A stretch of 34,848 nucleotides of DNA, taken from positions 1 through 34,848 of the forward strand of contig CAZSHG010000027.1 in NCBI GenBank assembly GCA_964606695.1, written 5' to 3'. Shown piece by piece: positions 18,989-28,242 of the stretch. This DNA comes from CAZSHG01 sp964606695 [NCBI: uncultured bacterium]. GTDB taxonomy: Bacteria > UBP14 > UBA6098. The stretch's first letter is position 1. The number at the start of each line of letters is the position of its first letter. The position numbers were made by a program, and so were the translations under genes. The notes beneath the pieces were generated by a model. It did no database searches. It was not told the DNA's origin and was given only the letters and a program-made list of their open reading frames with translations.

Positions 18989-19590
18989 CGAGTTTTCTCT
19001 CCTTTCGAGATTAAAATTTCCGTTTTTCCCGCCGGCAAAAGCACCTCCAACCTACTTCCGAACCTTATAACGCCAATCCTGTCTCCTCGTTCCAGAGTCT
19101 GGCCTTCTTCGAGTCTGCACACGATGCGCCTTGCAACCATGCCCGCTATTTGGTGCACCTGCACGGTTCCGTTAGCCGTTTTAAGGAAGATCTTCATCCT
19201 CTCGTTTTGCGTAAAGGCCGTTTCTAATACAGCATGTTTATATCCTCCCTCGATATACTCCAATTTCTCGACTACACCGTCGCAGGGTAACCTGTTTACG
19301 TGAACATCCAATATATTCATAAAAATAGCGATTCTGTTCATTCTGCCGATTTTGGGGTTTTCATATTCGCCGGCGATGACGACCTCGCCGTCCGCAGGCG
19401 CGACTATAATCGAATCGTCGCCCAGAAAAACTCTCTCCGGGTCGCGGAAAAAATACAACGAAAAGAAAGCCAGAAGCAGAAAGAAGGCAGTCAGAACGTA
19501 TCCCACCTTAAATCCCGGCAAAGCCGAAAACACGGAAAACACAAGAAAAGCTCCGAAGAATTTTTTTGCATCTGGATCGAATTTAAACAT
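18955..19590 (-). CDS. psd: Phosphatidylserine decarboxylase proenzyme, short (PSD-A) type
   Basis: This 211-residue pyruvoyl-dependent enzyme converts phosphatidylserine to phosphatidylethanolamine. N-terminal hydrophobic segments (about 11-48) anchor it in the membrane. APADG (Asp67) and the DVHVNR motif (His97) are present. The self-cleavage Gly178-Ser179 lies in VIRFGSRLEV, where Ser179 would become the pyruvoyl group. The length and the FGS form, instead of LGST, mark the short bacterial/archaeal class. It is the first gene of the minus-strand operon. A possible promoter lies within 65 bp upstream, and GGAG lies about 9 nt before the ATG. Confidence 0.94.
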   Translation of the reverse strand: MFKFDPDAKKFFGAFLVFSVFSALPGFKVGYVLTAFFLLLAFFSLYFFRDPERVFLGDDSIIVAPADGEVVIAGEYENPKIGRMNRIAIFMNILDVHVNRLPCDGVVEKLEYIEGGYKHAVLETAFTQNERMKIFLKTANGTVQVHQIAGMVARRIVCRLEEGQTLERGDRIGVIRFGSRLEVLLPAGKTEILISKGEKTRCGTTPIARWT

Positions 19591-19622
19591 CGAGCAACTC
19601 CAAATTTCATAAAACTGTTATC

Positions 19623-19650
19623 AATATAACAATAAAAACGATTGTTCCAA
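19623..19650 (-). promoter_or_regulatory. Candidate promoter for the psd-pssA-purSQ operon
   Basis: On the minus strand, TTGGAA (19650-19645) and TATATT (19628-19623) are separated by 16 bp, giving a leader of about 26 nt. The -35 match is moderate. The spacer is AT-rich, and the pheT promoter must lie in the same 164-bp divergent gap; a weak TTTACT/TTATAA pair with an 18-bp spacer is at 19688-19717 on the plus strand. Confidence 0.42.
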
Positions 19651-19754
19651 AAAGAAAAAAAACATGTTTAACATTCCGGTTTTTCTTTTTACTTGCGCGC
19701 TTCCCCTAATTTTATAAATTGAATGTTTATTATGTTTCCTATACGAGGAAAGCT

Positions 19755-22124
19755 ATGAAGATACCTTTGAGATGGCTAACAGAAATTTGCCCCTATGACG
19801 GCGGACTGGATAGAATCGCTGAAATGCTTACCATGAGCGGCACCGAGGTCGAATCGGTCGAAGATCTATCGACACGGTTCGACGGAGTTGTGGTAGGACT
19901 GGTAAAATCCGTAATCGCAGACGATCCGCTTCCCGGAATGTTCATCTGCGAAGTCGAGTATGGCAATGGCAAAACGGCTCAGGTTCTATCGAGAGCGCCG
20001 AATATAGACGCGGAGAAATTATATCCTTTCGCGCCTATAGGGGCGAAACTACACACCGGTCAGACCATAAAAAAAATCGAATTCGAGGGCGTAAAAAGTG
20101 AGGGGATGCTCTGTTCAGGCGTCGAAATCGGACTGGGCGACCCTAAAGACAAACTGCTCGAAATAGCCCACGGGACGAGGGTTGGAGCCGATGTAAAAAA
20201 ATTACTCCAGTGGGACGACGTGGCAATAGAGATGGAGGTTACTCCGAACCGACCGGATTGTTACGGAGTTCTGGGGCTGGCGAGGGAGCTTTCGGCGCTT
20301 ACCGGCGTTCCAATCGAGGACGAACACCATCTGCCAATAGAATCTGGCGCTAAGGTTTCGGATTTCATAAAGATCGAAATCGAGGACAGAGAGGGATGCG
20401 CGCGCTATTCGGCGAGGATTATCGAGAACGTGAAAATCTGGCCGTCGCCGCTAAGGATGATGGGACGGCTATCGGCGTGCGGAATCCGTCCGATCAACAA
20501 CGTAGTCGATGCCACGAATTACGCGATGTTATTGCTTTCCCATCCCCTCCATGCCTTCGACCTGGATAAATTGAATTCGGATACGATAGTTATTAGAAGT
20601 GCCGAAAAAGGCGAGGTTTTCACAACTCTGGACGGCGAGAAACGCTCGCTGGGTGGGGATCATCTGCTTATCGCCACGCCAGACCGCGCGGTGGCAATAG
20701 CCGGTGTTATGGGCGGCCTGGACAGCGAGGTCGATGAGAAAACGTCGCGCATACTACTGGAATCGGCATACTTCGACCCACGGCGGATTCGAAGGGCGTC
20801 ACGACAACTCGGACTGGTAACCGACAGCTCCATTCGTTTTGAGCGCGGCACGAACCCTAACGGCACTATTCGCGCGGCGGACGAATGTGCATCGTTGATC
20901 TCATTCACCTCCGGCGGTGACGTCCGTAAGGGAGTGGTCGATGTATACCCCTCGAAGATCAAGCCGATCGAATTACAGTTGCGGAAGAAAACCGTCGTTT
21001 CGGTTATGGGAATCGATATCGACGAGGAGGAATATTCAATAGCTCTGGAAGCGTTGGGACTTGAGAAAAAAGACGGTAATTGGATTATCCCCACTTATCG
21101 TCCAGATTTAACTCGCGAAATCGACATTATTGAGGAGGTCGGACGAATACACGGTTACGACAAAATCCCGCCCAAGCTGGAAAATGCCGGACCGATACCA
21201 CCAAAGATACCGCAAGAAATAAGGTTTGGACGAAAAATCGCGGGGATTCTGAACGGCCTCGGCTTTACGGAATCGCAATCGGATCCTCTCGGTAAAATTA
21301 GATTCTATGAACCTTTCGCGGAAGAAATAATCGAACTGGAAAATCCCATTTCGGAGGACTACAGATTCATGCGTCCTGCACTGTTGCCAAGTCTTCTGCA
21401 GGGGACGGCGTATAATCTGAACCGCGAGGCGGACATAATCCGCCTTTATGAATATGATAAGGTTTATTGCGGAATTATAGACGGCGAATCTACGGAAAAA
21501 TATCATCTGGCGGGAGTTATGACTGGTGCCGCTGAAGAAACCGCGTGGTATTCGACGGAAGCAAATGTCGATATTTTCGATTTGAAAGGGATTCTGCAGG
21601 CGCTTTTCGAAAATCTGGGGCTAAGTATCGAGTTCGAGTCGTCTGAAAACGCTATTTACGAGTGTGGCAAGACCTTCGATTTAAAGAACCAGGACGGCGC
21701 AAAAATAGGTCAGGCCGGAGAATTATCGAAAAAAATCGCAAAATTGTTCGATATCGAATTTCCGGTTTTCGGGTTCGAAATCGACGCCGAGATAATCCTA
21801 TCAGATGCATTCGCCCAGAAGGTCTATCGCGGACTGCCAAAATTCCCGTCCACCCGCAGGGACGTGGCACTGATAGTCGATAAAAAAATCACAGCTGGCG
21901 AAATAATGGCGGAAGTCAGCGCTAACGCGACGGATATGCTCGAAGACGTGTTCATTTTCGACGTTTACGTGGGCAAACCTATTCCCTCAGGCAAGAAATC
22001 AGTCGGGATCGCGGCCATTTTCCGTTCGCCGGATTCTACGATTACAGATAACGAGGCAAACGGACTTCATTTGCGGATTGTGAATGCGCTTATCGAGAAA
22101 TTCGACGCGTCTATTCGTGAATAG
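19755..22124 (+). CDS. pheT: Phenylalanine--tRNA ligase beta subunit
   Basis: This is a 789-residue subunit of the (alpha-beta)2 enzyme that charges tRNA-Phe. The start at 19755 (MKIPLRWLTE) is chosen because GAGGAAAG precedes it and family members begin MK(I/V)(P/S)..WL. The frame opens 12 codons earlier at 19719. In order: tRNA-binding OB-fold with 'GVVVGLV', 'LSRAPN' and GMLCSG.E; a B3/B4 editing domain including RPINNVVDATNY and HPLHAFD; a B5 domain with YRPDLTREIDIIEEVGRIHGYD; a catalytic-like core; and a C-terminal FDX-ACB domain (FPSTRRDVALIVD to the end). The length is normal. pheS is not adjacent: the gene upstream is divergent psd and the gene downstream encodes a surface protein. 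Confidence 0.97.
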   Translation: MKIPLRWLTEICPYDGGLDRIAEMLTMSGTEVESVEDLSTRFDGVVVGLVKSVIADDPLPGMFICEVEYGNGKTAQVLSRAPNIDAEKLYPFAPIGAKLHTGQTIKKIEFEGVKSEGMLCSGVEIGLGDPKDKLLEIAHGTRVGADVKKLLQWDDVAIEMEVTPNRPDCYGVLGLARELSALTGVPIEDEHHLPIESGAKVSDFIKIEIEDREGCARYSARIIENVKIWPSPLRMMGRLSACGIRPINNVVDATNYAMLLLSHPLHAFDLDKLNSDTIVIRSAEKGEVFTTLDGEKRSLGGDHLLIATPDRAVAIAGVMGGLDSEVDEKTSRILLESAYFDPRRIRRASRQLGLVTDSSIRFERGTNPNGTIRAADECASLISFTSGGDVRKGVVDVYPSKIKPIELQLRKKTVVSVMGIDIDEEEYSIALEALGLEKKDGNWIIPTYRPDLTREIDIIEEVGRIHGYDKIPPKLENAGPIPPKIPQEIRFGRKIAGILNGLGFTESQSDPLGKIRFYEPFAEEIIELENPISEDYRFMRPALLPSLLQGTAYNLNREADIIRLYEYDKVYCGIIDGESTEKYHLAGVMTGAAEETAWYSTEANVDIFDLKGILQALFENLGLSIEFESSENAIYECGKTFDLKNQDGAKIGQAGELSKKIAKLFDIEFPVFGFEIDAEIILSDAFAQKVYRGLPKFPSTRRDVALIVDKKITAGEIMAEVSANATDMLEDVFIFDVYVGKPIPSGKKSVGIAAIFRSPDSTITDNEANGLHLRIVNALIEKFDASIRE

Positions 22125-22196
22125 GTTCTATCGTGTTTTCGTGGAATTGAACATTGGATTGCTCATATTAATTTGTCGGCATTATCGCCATTTATA

Positions 22197-22225
22197 TTGA
22201 CTTTCACCGTAATAATAAGTAAATT
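22197..22225 (+). promoter_or_regulatory. Candidate promoter for the plus-strand surface-protein operon
   Basis: TTGACT (22197-22202) and TAAATT (22220-22225) are separated by 17 bp. A perfect TATAAT lies at 22229-22234 but has no good -35 at the right distance. Either would start transcription just before the 12-bp palindrome at 22246-22257. The 157-bp gap after pheT holds no clear terminator. Confidence 0.5.
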
Positions 22226-22245
22226 GGTTATAATAACTAATTCTG

Positions 22246-22257
22246 TTTCTTAAGAAA
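22246..22257. promoter_or_regulatory. 12-bp perfect palindrome near the transcription start
   Basis: TTTCTTAAGAAA is self-complementary over all 12 bases. It lies 20-26 bp downstream of the candidate -10 boxes and 25 bp before the start codon of the first plus-strand surface gene. It may be an operator; no regulator is identified. Confidence 0.35.
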
Positions 22258-22280
22258 TCCCCCATAAACTATGGAGGGGA
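22258..22280 (+). promoter_or_regulatory. Ribosome-site-masking hairpin before the hexapeptide-repeat gene
   Basis: The run TCCCCCAT (22258-22265) can pair with ATGG..GGGA (22271-22280), leaving a 2-nt bulge and an AAACT loop. The paired arm contains the GGAGGGG Shine-Dalgarno of the ATG at 22282, so translation could be limited by this stem. Confidence 0.4.
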
Positions 22281-22281
22281 A

Positions 22282-24177
22282 ATGAGTTTTAGATACAAGT
22301 TATTCCTTATAATCTTCGTGTTAACGCTACCTCTCCACGCTACCGACCTGCTTTTAAGATTCTACGACAGTGCGGGAAACACTGTGGACAGCGTATTCGT
22401 GCGCGGAGAAATCGATAGGATGAATATCCTGCGGGCATCGGTGCCGGAGGAATATTCAACACCGGAATATCGGGTAGGCGTATTTTTCGCGGATTCGCCG
22501 GATATGGAGTTATTCAGCCTTTTAGAACCGATGGACGTCGCAGATTATGCCGACCAGGCCGGATGGGCGCATATCGCGGCTACCGCGTTGAACGTCCCCG
22601 GCGGCGATACAGTGGATTTCGCATGGTTTGCGGATTCTTCCAGGATAGCCGAAAACGCATATATTGCAGTATGGTCGGACAGCGCCGGCTGGGTTGCTTT
22701 CACCGATTCCAGTCTCCGGGCTGATACGAGCGGGTTCTCGTTTTTAGCCGCCCTTGCGGATTCTGCTTTGAGGGCGATTCTTGCGGACTCGGCAGATTAC
22801 GCCGAATCGACATTATATGCCGATACTGCAGAATATGCCCGCAATGCGGTGATTCCCGATTCCGTTTTATATGCCGATACTTCCGATTATGCGAACGCGG
22901 CGGGTTACGTTGACAGCGCGGCCTGGGCGGATAGCGCGTTATGGGCGACGAGGAGCGATTCTTCGATGTTTGCCGATACCGCAGAATACGCTCGTAATGC
23001 CGTCGCGACCGATTCTGTTCTCTATGCAGACAGCGCGGCCTGGGCGGACACGTCCGGCTACTCTTTGGTAACAGCCTGGGCGGATTCCGCGTTGATAGCT
23101 CTCCTGGCTGAATATACGGTGAACGCGGAATCCTCGGTTTACGCTGACACGGCGGAATACGCGCGAAACGGAGATTCATGTAGTTACGATAATTACATTA
23201 TAGTAGCACCAACCTGCGGCGATTACGATAATCTTGCGGACGCCTTTTCCGCTATACCACCCGGCGACGAGCAGTGGGTAATTAAACTTATGCCGGGCAA
23301 TTATGTAGTTACAACTCCGGTCACTCTTCCAACCTTAGTAACAATGACCGCCGACGGCCCGGATGTCGTTTCCGTATTTCTAATAAGCGACCTTACAATG
23401 GGGAGCTATTCCGGCATTCGCAACATCCAATTCAACGGCGGTGAAATCCACATGCAGGGCGGAAATCTGCTCCAGAACTGCATTATGGATACTACGGAAC
23501 TTCATATCGACGGAAGCCAGAACAACGCTCTCGACCGGATAATATTCCGGGGCGATGCGGGTTACACGGCTATTACGTTAGGCGCATCAACCGGAGCTTC
23601 GCTTTTCGGATGCGCATTCACGGATTGCCAGACCGGGATTTCCGCGGCTACCGGAGGTTCGCTGTTCCGCATGGTAAACTGTATGTTCAATGCGATACCG
23701 AACGCCTTCGATCTAACTGGTGCGGGAGCGACGGGTATCCTGGAGAACTGTATCAGTTCCGGATCGGGATATGGTCTGGGGATAACTTCTCTGCTACAAA
23801 TAGACTCGCCATCCAATGCGGGGTTCGCGATAACGGCCGCGCCAAACGTGATGTTCCTCGACCAGGCAATGTTTACGAGCTATAACCCGATTGGCGGCGA
23901 CTGGAGCTGGACGTCATCGCCCGATCAGGTTGACGAAGCTCTCGACGAGTTAGCCGATCAGGTGCCCGCGCCGGGGAGGACGGTGCAAGCGGCACAATTT
24001 CAGGCCTCGGAGAGAATCAATCTGCCGATATACAGCGGCGCGAGTGTTACGCCGACGGGCCTGTCCTTCAGTCCAATAGACGGCGATATGATTATATGGA
24101 ACGACACCTCCGGCGGCGCGGATTACAAGATCTGCGTTTATGTCGGCGGAGCCTGGGAATGCACGGACGTCAATTAA
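22282..24177 (+). CDS. Secreted hexapeptide-repeat and beta-helix fibre-like protein
   Basis: This 631-residue protein has a signal peptide (1-20, ending LPLHA). Residues about 21-150 are a globular region with scattered repeat-like pieces. Residues about 160-296 are a hexapeptide repeat with consensus (Y/W)-A-D-(S/T)-A-x. Aromatic residues recur every six positions over long runs, with a few three-residue slips. Residues about 299-536 look like a right-handed beta-helix ('NYVVTTPVTLP', then short G-rich rungs with 'NC.F' and 'C.F..C'). A compact C-terminal domain follows (about 545-631, ending ECTDVN). No T9SS sorting domain is visible, unlike its neighbours. The layout recalls trimeric fibre or tail-spike proteins; that is inference. 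GGAGGGG precedes the ATG. The gene is first of four closely packed genes. Confidence 0.86.
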   Translation: MSFRYKLFLIIFVLTLPLHATDLLLRFYDSAGNTVDSVFVRGEIDRMNILRASVPEEYSTPEYRVGVFFADSPDMELFSLLEPMDVADYADQAGWAHIAATALNVPGGDTVDFAWFADSSRIAENAYIAVWSDSAGWVAFTDSSLRADTSGFSFLAALADSALRAILADSADYAESTLYADTAEYARNAVIPDSVLYADTSDYANAAGYVDSAAWADSALWATRSDSSMFADTAEYARNAVATDSVLYADSAAWADTSGYSLVTAWADSALIALLAEYTVNAESSVYADTAEYARNGDSCSYDNYIIVAPTCGDYDNLADAFSAIPPGDEQWVIKLMPGNYVVTTPVTLPTLVTMTADGPDVVSVFLISDLTMGSYSGIRNIQFNGGEIHMQGGNLLQNCIMDTTELHIDGSQNNALDRIIFRGDAGYTAITLGASTGASLFGCAFTDCQTGISAATGGSLFRMVNCMFNAIPNAFDLTGAGATGILENCISSGSGYGLGITSLLQIDSPSNAGFAITAAPNVMFLDQAMFTSYNPIGGDWSWTSSPDQVDEALDELADQVPAPGRTVQAAQFQASERINLPIYSGASVTPTGLSFSPIDGDMIIWNDTSGGADYKICVYVGGAWECTDVN

Positions 24178-24186
24178 TATAAACTG

Positions 24187-27100
24187 ATGAAGAGATTACT
24201 ACCGGCAATACTGCTTATTCTGCCTATTCTGGCTCTGGCGCAAGGATTATGCGTCGATTGGTTGCCGGTATATCTCTGCCCCAATGAATGTTTCGAACCG
24301 GTCTTCTGCGACGGCATCGACAGTGTATATATTTACAGCGCAAAAGCGGATAGTAACCCGGATTTGACCACCGGCGAATGGTTCCAGATACCAGCTGAAA
24401 CGCCGACTATCTGCAACGCGGCTTTCATCGGTGCTTCCGGTTGGACCTTCGGATGGGACAGTGTCTATGTCCGCGCGGACTCTGTCGGAACTATGGTCGA
24501 TAGCGTATTCTGGATTTATCATTACCCGCCCGATTCGGGATGGACATCGAGTATCGAGGTTTGCCCCTATGATTCGGTTCAGTTTACCGCGAGATGGCTG
24601 AACGTCCAGAGCGCACAGGATTGGGATTACGTTCTCGATTCGATGTGGATTGTAAACGGCACATCTCATCAAGATTTGATCGAATACAACGCATGCATTG
24701 CGATTGACCATCAGACATACTGGTCGCCGGACAGTTTCATTTCGCCCTCCGGTGAGGAAATAGATACGCTCTACGACCCCTGCCAGACGGCTATTTGCAC
24801 GACTTTCTCGCTCCTCCCTGACGATGTCGTCGATGACGGCTATTACGAAATCTGTTCGGGCGTTTGCGAGACGCTCATCGTGCCGACATATTACGAATAC
24901 GACCATTGCTTTATATACGATACTCTGAGCTGGTGCGCCTATGATTCACTCATAGCGCCGGACACGACCCTGGCGGACACAATAGTATTCTGCGCGGAAG
25001 ATTGCGGCACAAGCTGGGTTTATTACAAAGAGGACGGCGCGTGCGGCGGATATATCGACAGTTTCGCGGTAGTGGTGCCCTGCATGGATTATGAAATCCA
25101 TGTGGACGGCGCGGTTTACGACTCGGCGGACATGTATTGTGAGAAAGATTCTCTTCGACTCTGTCTTGCCGGCGACTTATGTCCGACACTCGAATACGAC
25201 GATGTCTGCTGGGATATCGGCGACAGCACGTTATGCACGTTATGTGTGGATGTCCACCTGGATTCGACCCAATGGGTATGGCTCAATATAGACGATTGCT
25301 GGGGATGCCACATTGAAGATTCGGTCTTATTGCGGGTTCAACCGCCGGTAGAGGTCGATTTGATAATCGATGGTGGTTGCGCGGGAGATTCGACTTATTT
25401 CACTGTCGAGCAGGCCGGAACCGTCGGGGTCGATTCGATTTATATCGAATACGGCGATGGCGATTGGGACGGCTACGTAATTGACAGTCTTCCCTTTGGA
25501 TTTAGCCACGATTATGATTCCGCGGGCGATTACACCGCCTATCTAACTTATTTCTCCGAATTCGGATGCGAACAATTCGACAGTTTTTTCATCACACAAT
25601 ATAGTATTACCGGCTCATTGACAGCTTCCCCGAACCCCGTTTGCGCGGGGGGGCTCCTTACTCTGGACGCCTCCGAGAGCACAGTCGAACCGGATACCGA
25701 GATGACCTATGAATTCTTCGCGCCGGATTCGTCCGCGCTTTGCACTCTCACAACCGATGCTGTCTGCGAGGATACCGTTTATGTGCAGGGGATGTATTAT
25801 GTCGTGATTACCGCGGGAGGTTGTAGCGATACTGTTTCAACATGGGTGGATGTCATATCGACCGAAATCGATTCGGTCCCGGACGTCTGTGTTATTGAAG
25901 GTTGCTCCAAATGCGTAGAACTCACGGCGACGGCATATTCCTGCACGACAGACATCGTATTCGGTTACAGTGAGGTGTTCGCGGATTCGGTCGGAGAAAT
26001 GACAACACTGCCCGATTCGGAGATGTGCGTCCCACCGATTTTGGATACGACAATTTATCGTGCCTATTCATGGTGTAGCGGTTGCCCAAACGGGGTAGAT
26101 TCAGTGGATATAACTTTTGCGCCTGTTGTTGTTACAGCCGAGCTTCGAGATACGACTACCTGTTTCGGCGACATGGTTCCCAATGTTCTCGACCCCGACT
26201 CCTTGACGATCGATCCCGACACCTGTGATTTGACGGTGCAGCTGGTATTCGAGTGGACGGACACTCTCGGAACACACGTAGAGCTGATTCAGGACTGGAT
26301 CGACCCCACGACGCTCCCTGCGATTTTCGGTTACGAGGCCCTGGAAAGCGGCAGAATTATATACCGGTTTGCGGTTTACGACGACACGACATGCGTTTTC
26401 GAGGAGGACGCCAATTTAAGCCTTCTCCATCCGGTTGCGATCCTGGACATCGTCCCGGATACGGTTTGCGATTTCGGCACGGATTCGATTCTCTTCGATG
26501 CGTCGGGATCATATTACAATTGCACCGGCTACAAGATGGCTTTCTCTTATTTTCAGGTCGATACAGACAGCACTTTCATCCCGCTCTTCCCCGATTACGG
26601 CTGTTGCGCGGTCGATTCCGACAGCGTTACGTGGGCGATGGAATTCCCCCCGGGAGAGAACGAATTCGCATTGATAGTGTGTATGGCGGATTCTATTATG
26701 GAAGACATCTTGCCCTGCTGTGATACGACATACGAGACGCTATATGTTTGGGAGAGCTATGTTCCTGAAGTCGAGATAAATCCGATCTGCGCACCGGACA
26801 CAGTTCTTGGCGGCGACTCGATCACAGCGTCAATCGACGACTCGATAGGGTTCGATTCGATTATCTGGGGTAATTCCTGCCCGGCATCGATGGATTCGAT
26901 AGGCGAAGGCGATTCTATTTCGATATTCGTGTCGGACACGTCGGAAAGCCTTATTATATGTGTAGAAACTGTCTCCGGCCCCTGTTCGGTATGTGTTTGC
27001 GAGACACTCGACGTCGTTCATCCTATTACCGCGCTGGATTGTGGCCCGGCTATAGCGATAGAGGATTCGATTTTTGAGATCGACCTGATCGGATGTATCG

Positions 27101-28242
27101 ACAATCCCTCCAGCTATTCTTATTCTATGGACGTCGTATCCGCGCCGTCATCGGAGATTATTTTGATCGATAGTCTTCTGACATGGAACAGCCCGACCAA
27201 TTGCGAGGTAGGCATCGACAGCGTCTGGATCGAGGTTATTAGCGAATCGCCCTGCGCGGAAGTATGCACTATCGCGCTGGAAATTCTGGTAGAGAACCAG
27301 ATCGATGCAATCGCGGGAATCGATTCGACCTACGGCACCGCCTGTATCGATTCGCTCAACTTTAACCGGCTGGACACAACCCTCGCCGACCTTGAAATCT
27401 GGGGCACCGAGGGATTCTGTACGGACATTGGATTGCGCTTCATGGCGGAGGACACGAACTGCGTATGTGGCTATCGCACCGACAGCGCGCTTACCTGGGC
27501 GACGATAGCCCCGATAACCGGTAGCTTCTCCGCCGATCACTCGAACACCGGAAGGGGAATCTATTACACCGATGTCTATTTCAGCGACTGCACCTCTGAG
27601 GACACTGTCCAGGTTATAATCAGTGTCCCGGATCATGCACCGGAGTTTATCGGAGGGTATCGCGAGGTTCTCATTCCTAACAGCCTGGACACGGCAATTA
27701 TTACGATAGACGATTTCACCGATGTCGATGGCGACCCGATCGATTACGACACTTTCAACATAACCCGCCCCGAACATTACGAACGTCTGGAGGAAGCCGC
27801 CGGATACATAGTTATTCGCGCGGAGGACGAATATCAAAACTATCCCGATGCCCCGGATACCTTGAGAATAACTGTTTCGGACGCGACCGGAAGGTCGGTC
27901 AACACTGCGATTCTCGTCTGGGTTTACGACCCGGACAAGATCGATATTCAGCCGGGCAAACCCGAACGCACCGAGCTTACCGGTGTTTACCCGAATCCGT
28001 TCAATGCCGCCGCGCAAATAGAGGCGAGTTTTGCCGGGGAAGATTACGCCGCGATTGAAATTTACGATATTACTGGACGACGAGTTCGAAAGTTGTTTAG
28101 CGGTCGAGTGATGTCGGGTAGCTACCGTTTCATATGGGATGGGCAATGTGATGACGGCTTACAGGCGGCATCGGGGGTTTATTTTGTACGAATGGCAACT
28201 AACGAGATAGATTTTGTAAAATCGGTAACTCTGCTACGATGA
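24187..28242 (+). CDS. Cysteine-rich giant adhesin with PKD-like modules and T9SS sorting domain
   Basis: This 1351-residue protein has a signal peptide (MKRLLPAILLILPILALAQ). By eye it has about 65 cysteines, nearly all before residue 1170, often opening modules as (V/T)C.G(D/G), CPYDSVQF or C.DTV. At least one clear PKD domain is present ('DSIYIEYGDG', then 'YDSAGDYTAYLTY', about 395-475), and others are probable ('LTLDASES', 'ILFDASGSY'). Residues about 1150-1245 resemble a cadherin/dystroglycan-type domain ('FTDVDGDPIDY'). The C-terminal about 90 residues are a FlgD-like sorting domain (YPNPFNAAA, 'IEIYDITGRRVRKLF', 'SGVYFVRM'). It starts 9 nt after the previous stop with no Shine-Dalgarno, so coupling to the upstream gene is likely. 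It resembles SprB-type adhesins in style; a role in attachment or motility is inferred. Confidence 0.9.
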   Translation: MKRLLPAILLILPILALAQGLCVDWLPVYLCPNECFEPVFCDGIDSVYIYSAKADSNPDLTTGEWFQIPAETPTICNAAFIGASGWTFGWDSVYVRADSVGTMVDSVFWIYHYPPDSGWTSSIEVCPYDSVQFTARWLNVQSAQDWDYVLDSMWIVNGTSHQDLIEYNACIAIDHQTYWSPDSFISPSGEEIDTLYDPCQTAICTTFSLLPDDVVDDGYYEICSGVCETLIVPTYYEYDHCFIYDTLSWCAYDSLIAPDTTLADTIVFCAEDCGTSWVYYKEDGACGGYIDSFAVVVPCMDYEIHVDGAVYDSADMYCEKDSLRLCLAGDLCPTLEYDDVCWDIGDSTLCTLCVDVHLDSTQWVWLNIDDCWGCHIEDSVLLRVQPPVEVDLIIDGGCAGDSTYFTVEQAGTVGVDSIYIEYGDGDWDGYVIDSLPFGFSHDYDSAGDYTAYLTYFSEFGCEQFDSFFITQYSITGSLTASPNPVCAGGLLTLDASESTVEPDTEMTYEFFAPDSSALCTLTTDAVCEDTVYVQGMYYVVITAGGCSDTVSTWVDVISTEIDSVPDVCVIEGCSKCVELTATAYSCTTDIVFGYSEVFADSVGEMTTLPDSEMCVPPILDTTIYRAYSWCSGCPNGVDSVDITFAPVVVTAELRDTTTCFGDMVPNVLDPDSLTIDPDTCDLTVQLVFEWTDTLGTHVELIQDWIDPTTLPAIFGYEALESGRIIYRFAVYDDTTCVFEEDANLSLLHPVAILDIVPDTVCDFGTDSILFDASGSYYNCTGYKMAFSYFQVDTDSTFIPLFPDYGCCAVDSDSVTWAMEFPPGENEFALIVCMADSIMEDILPCCDTTYETLYVWESYVPEVEINPICAPDTVLGGDSITASIDDSIGFDSIIWGNSCPASMDSIGEGDSISIFVSDTSESLIICVETVSGPCSVCVCETLDVVHPITALDCGPAIAIEDSIFEIDLIGCIDNPSSYSYSMDVVSAPSSEIILIDSLLTWNSPTNCEVGIDSVWIEVISESPCAEVCTIALEILVENQIDAIAGIDSTYGTACIDSLNFNRLDTTLADLEIWGTEGFCTDIGLRFMAEDTNCVCGYRTDSALTWATIAPITGSFSADHSNTGRGIYYTDVYFSDCTSEDTVQVIISVPDHAPEFIGGYREVLIPNSLDTAIITIDDFTDVDGDPIDYDTFNITRPEHYERLEEAAGYIVIRAEDEYQNYPDAPDTLRITVSDATGRSVNTAILVWVYDPDKIDIQPGKPERTELTGVYPNPFNAAAQIEASFAGEDYAAIEIYDITGRRVRKLFSGRVMSGSYRFIWDGQCDDGLQAASGVYFVRMATNEIDFVKSVTLLR

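Noticed and set aside
22741-23172. Repeats read as a CRISPR or DNA tandem array
   Set aside because: The repetition is at protein level (18-nt periodicity with diverged codons), in frame and without spacers.
27148-28146. 332-codon open frame on the minus strand under the Cys-rich adhesin
   Set aside because: It is a shadow of a strongly supported gene whose frame contains a signal peptide, PKD modules and a sorting domain.
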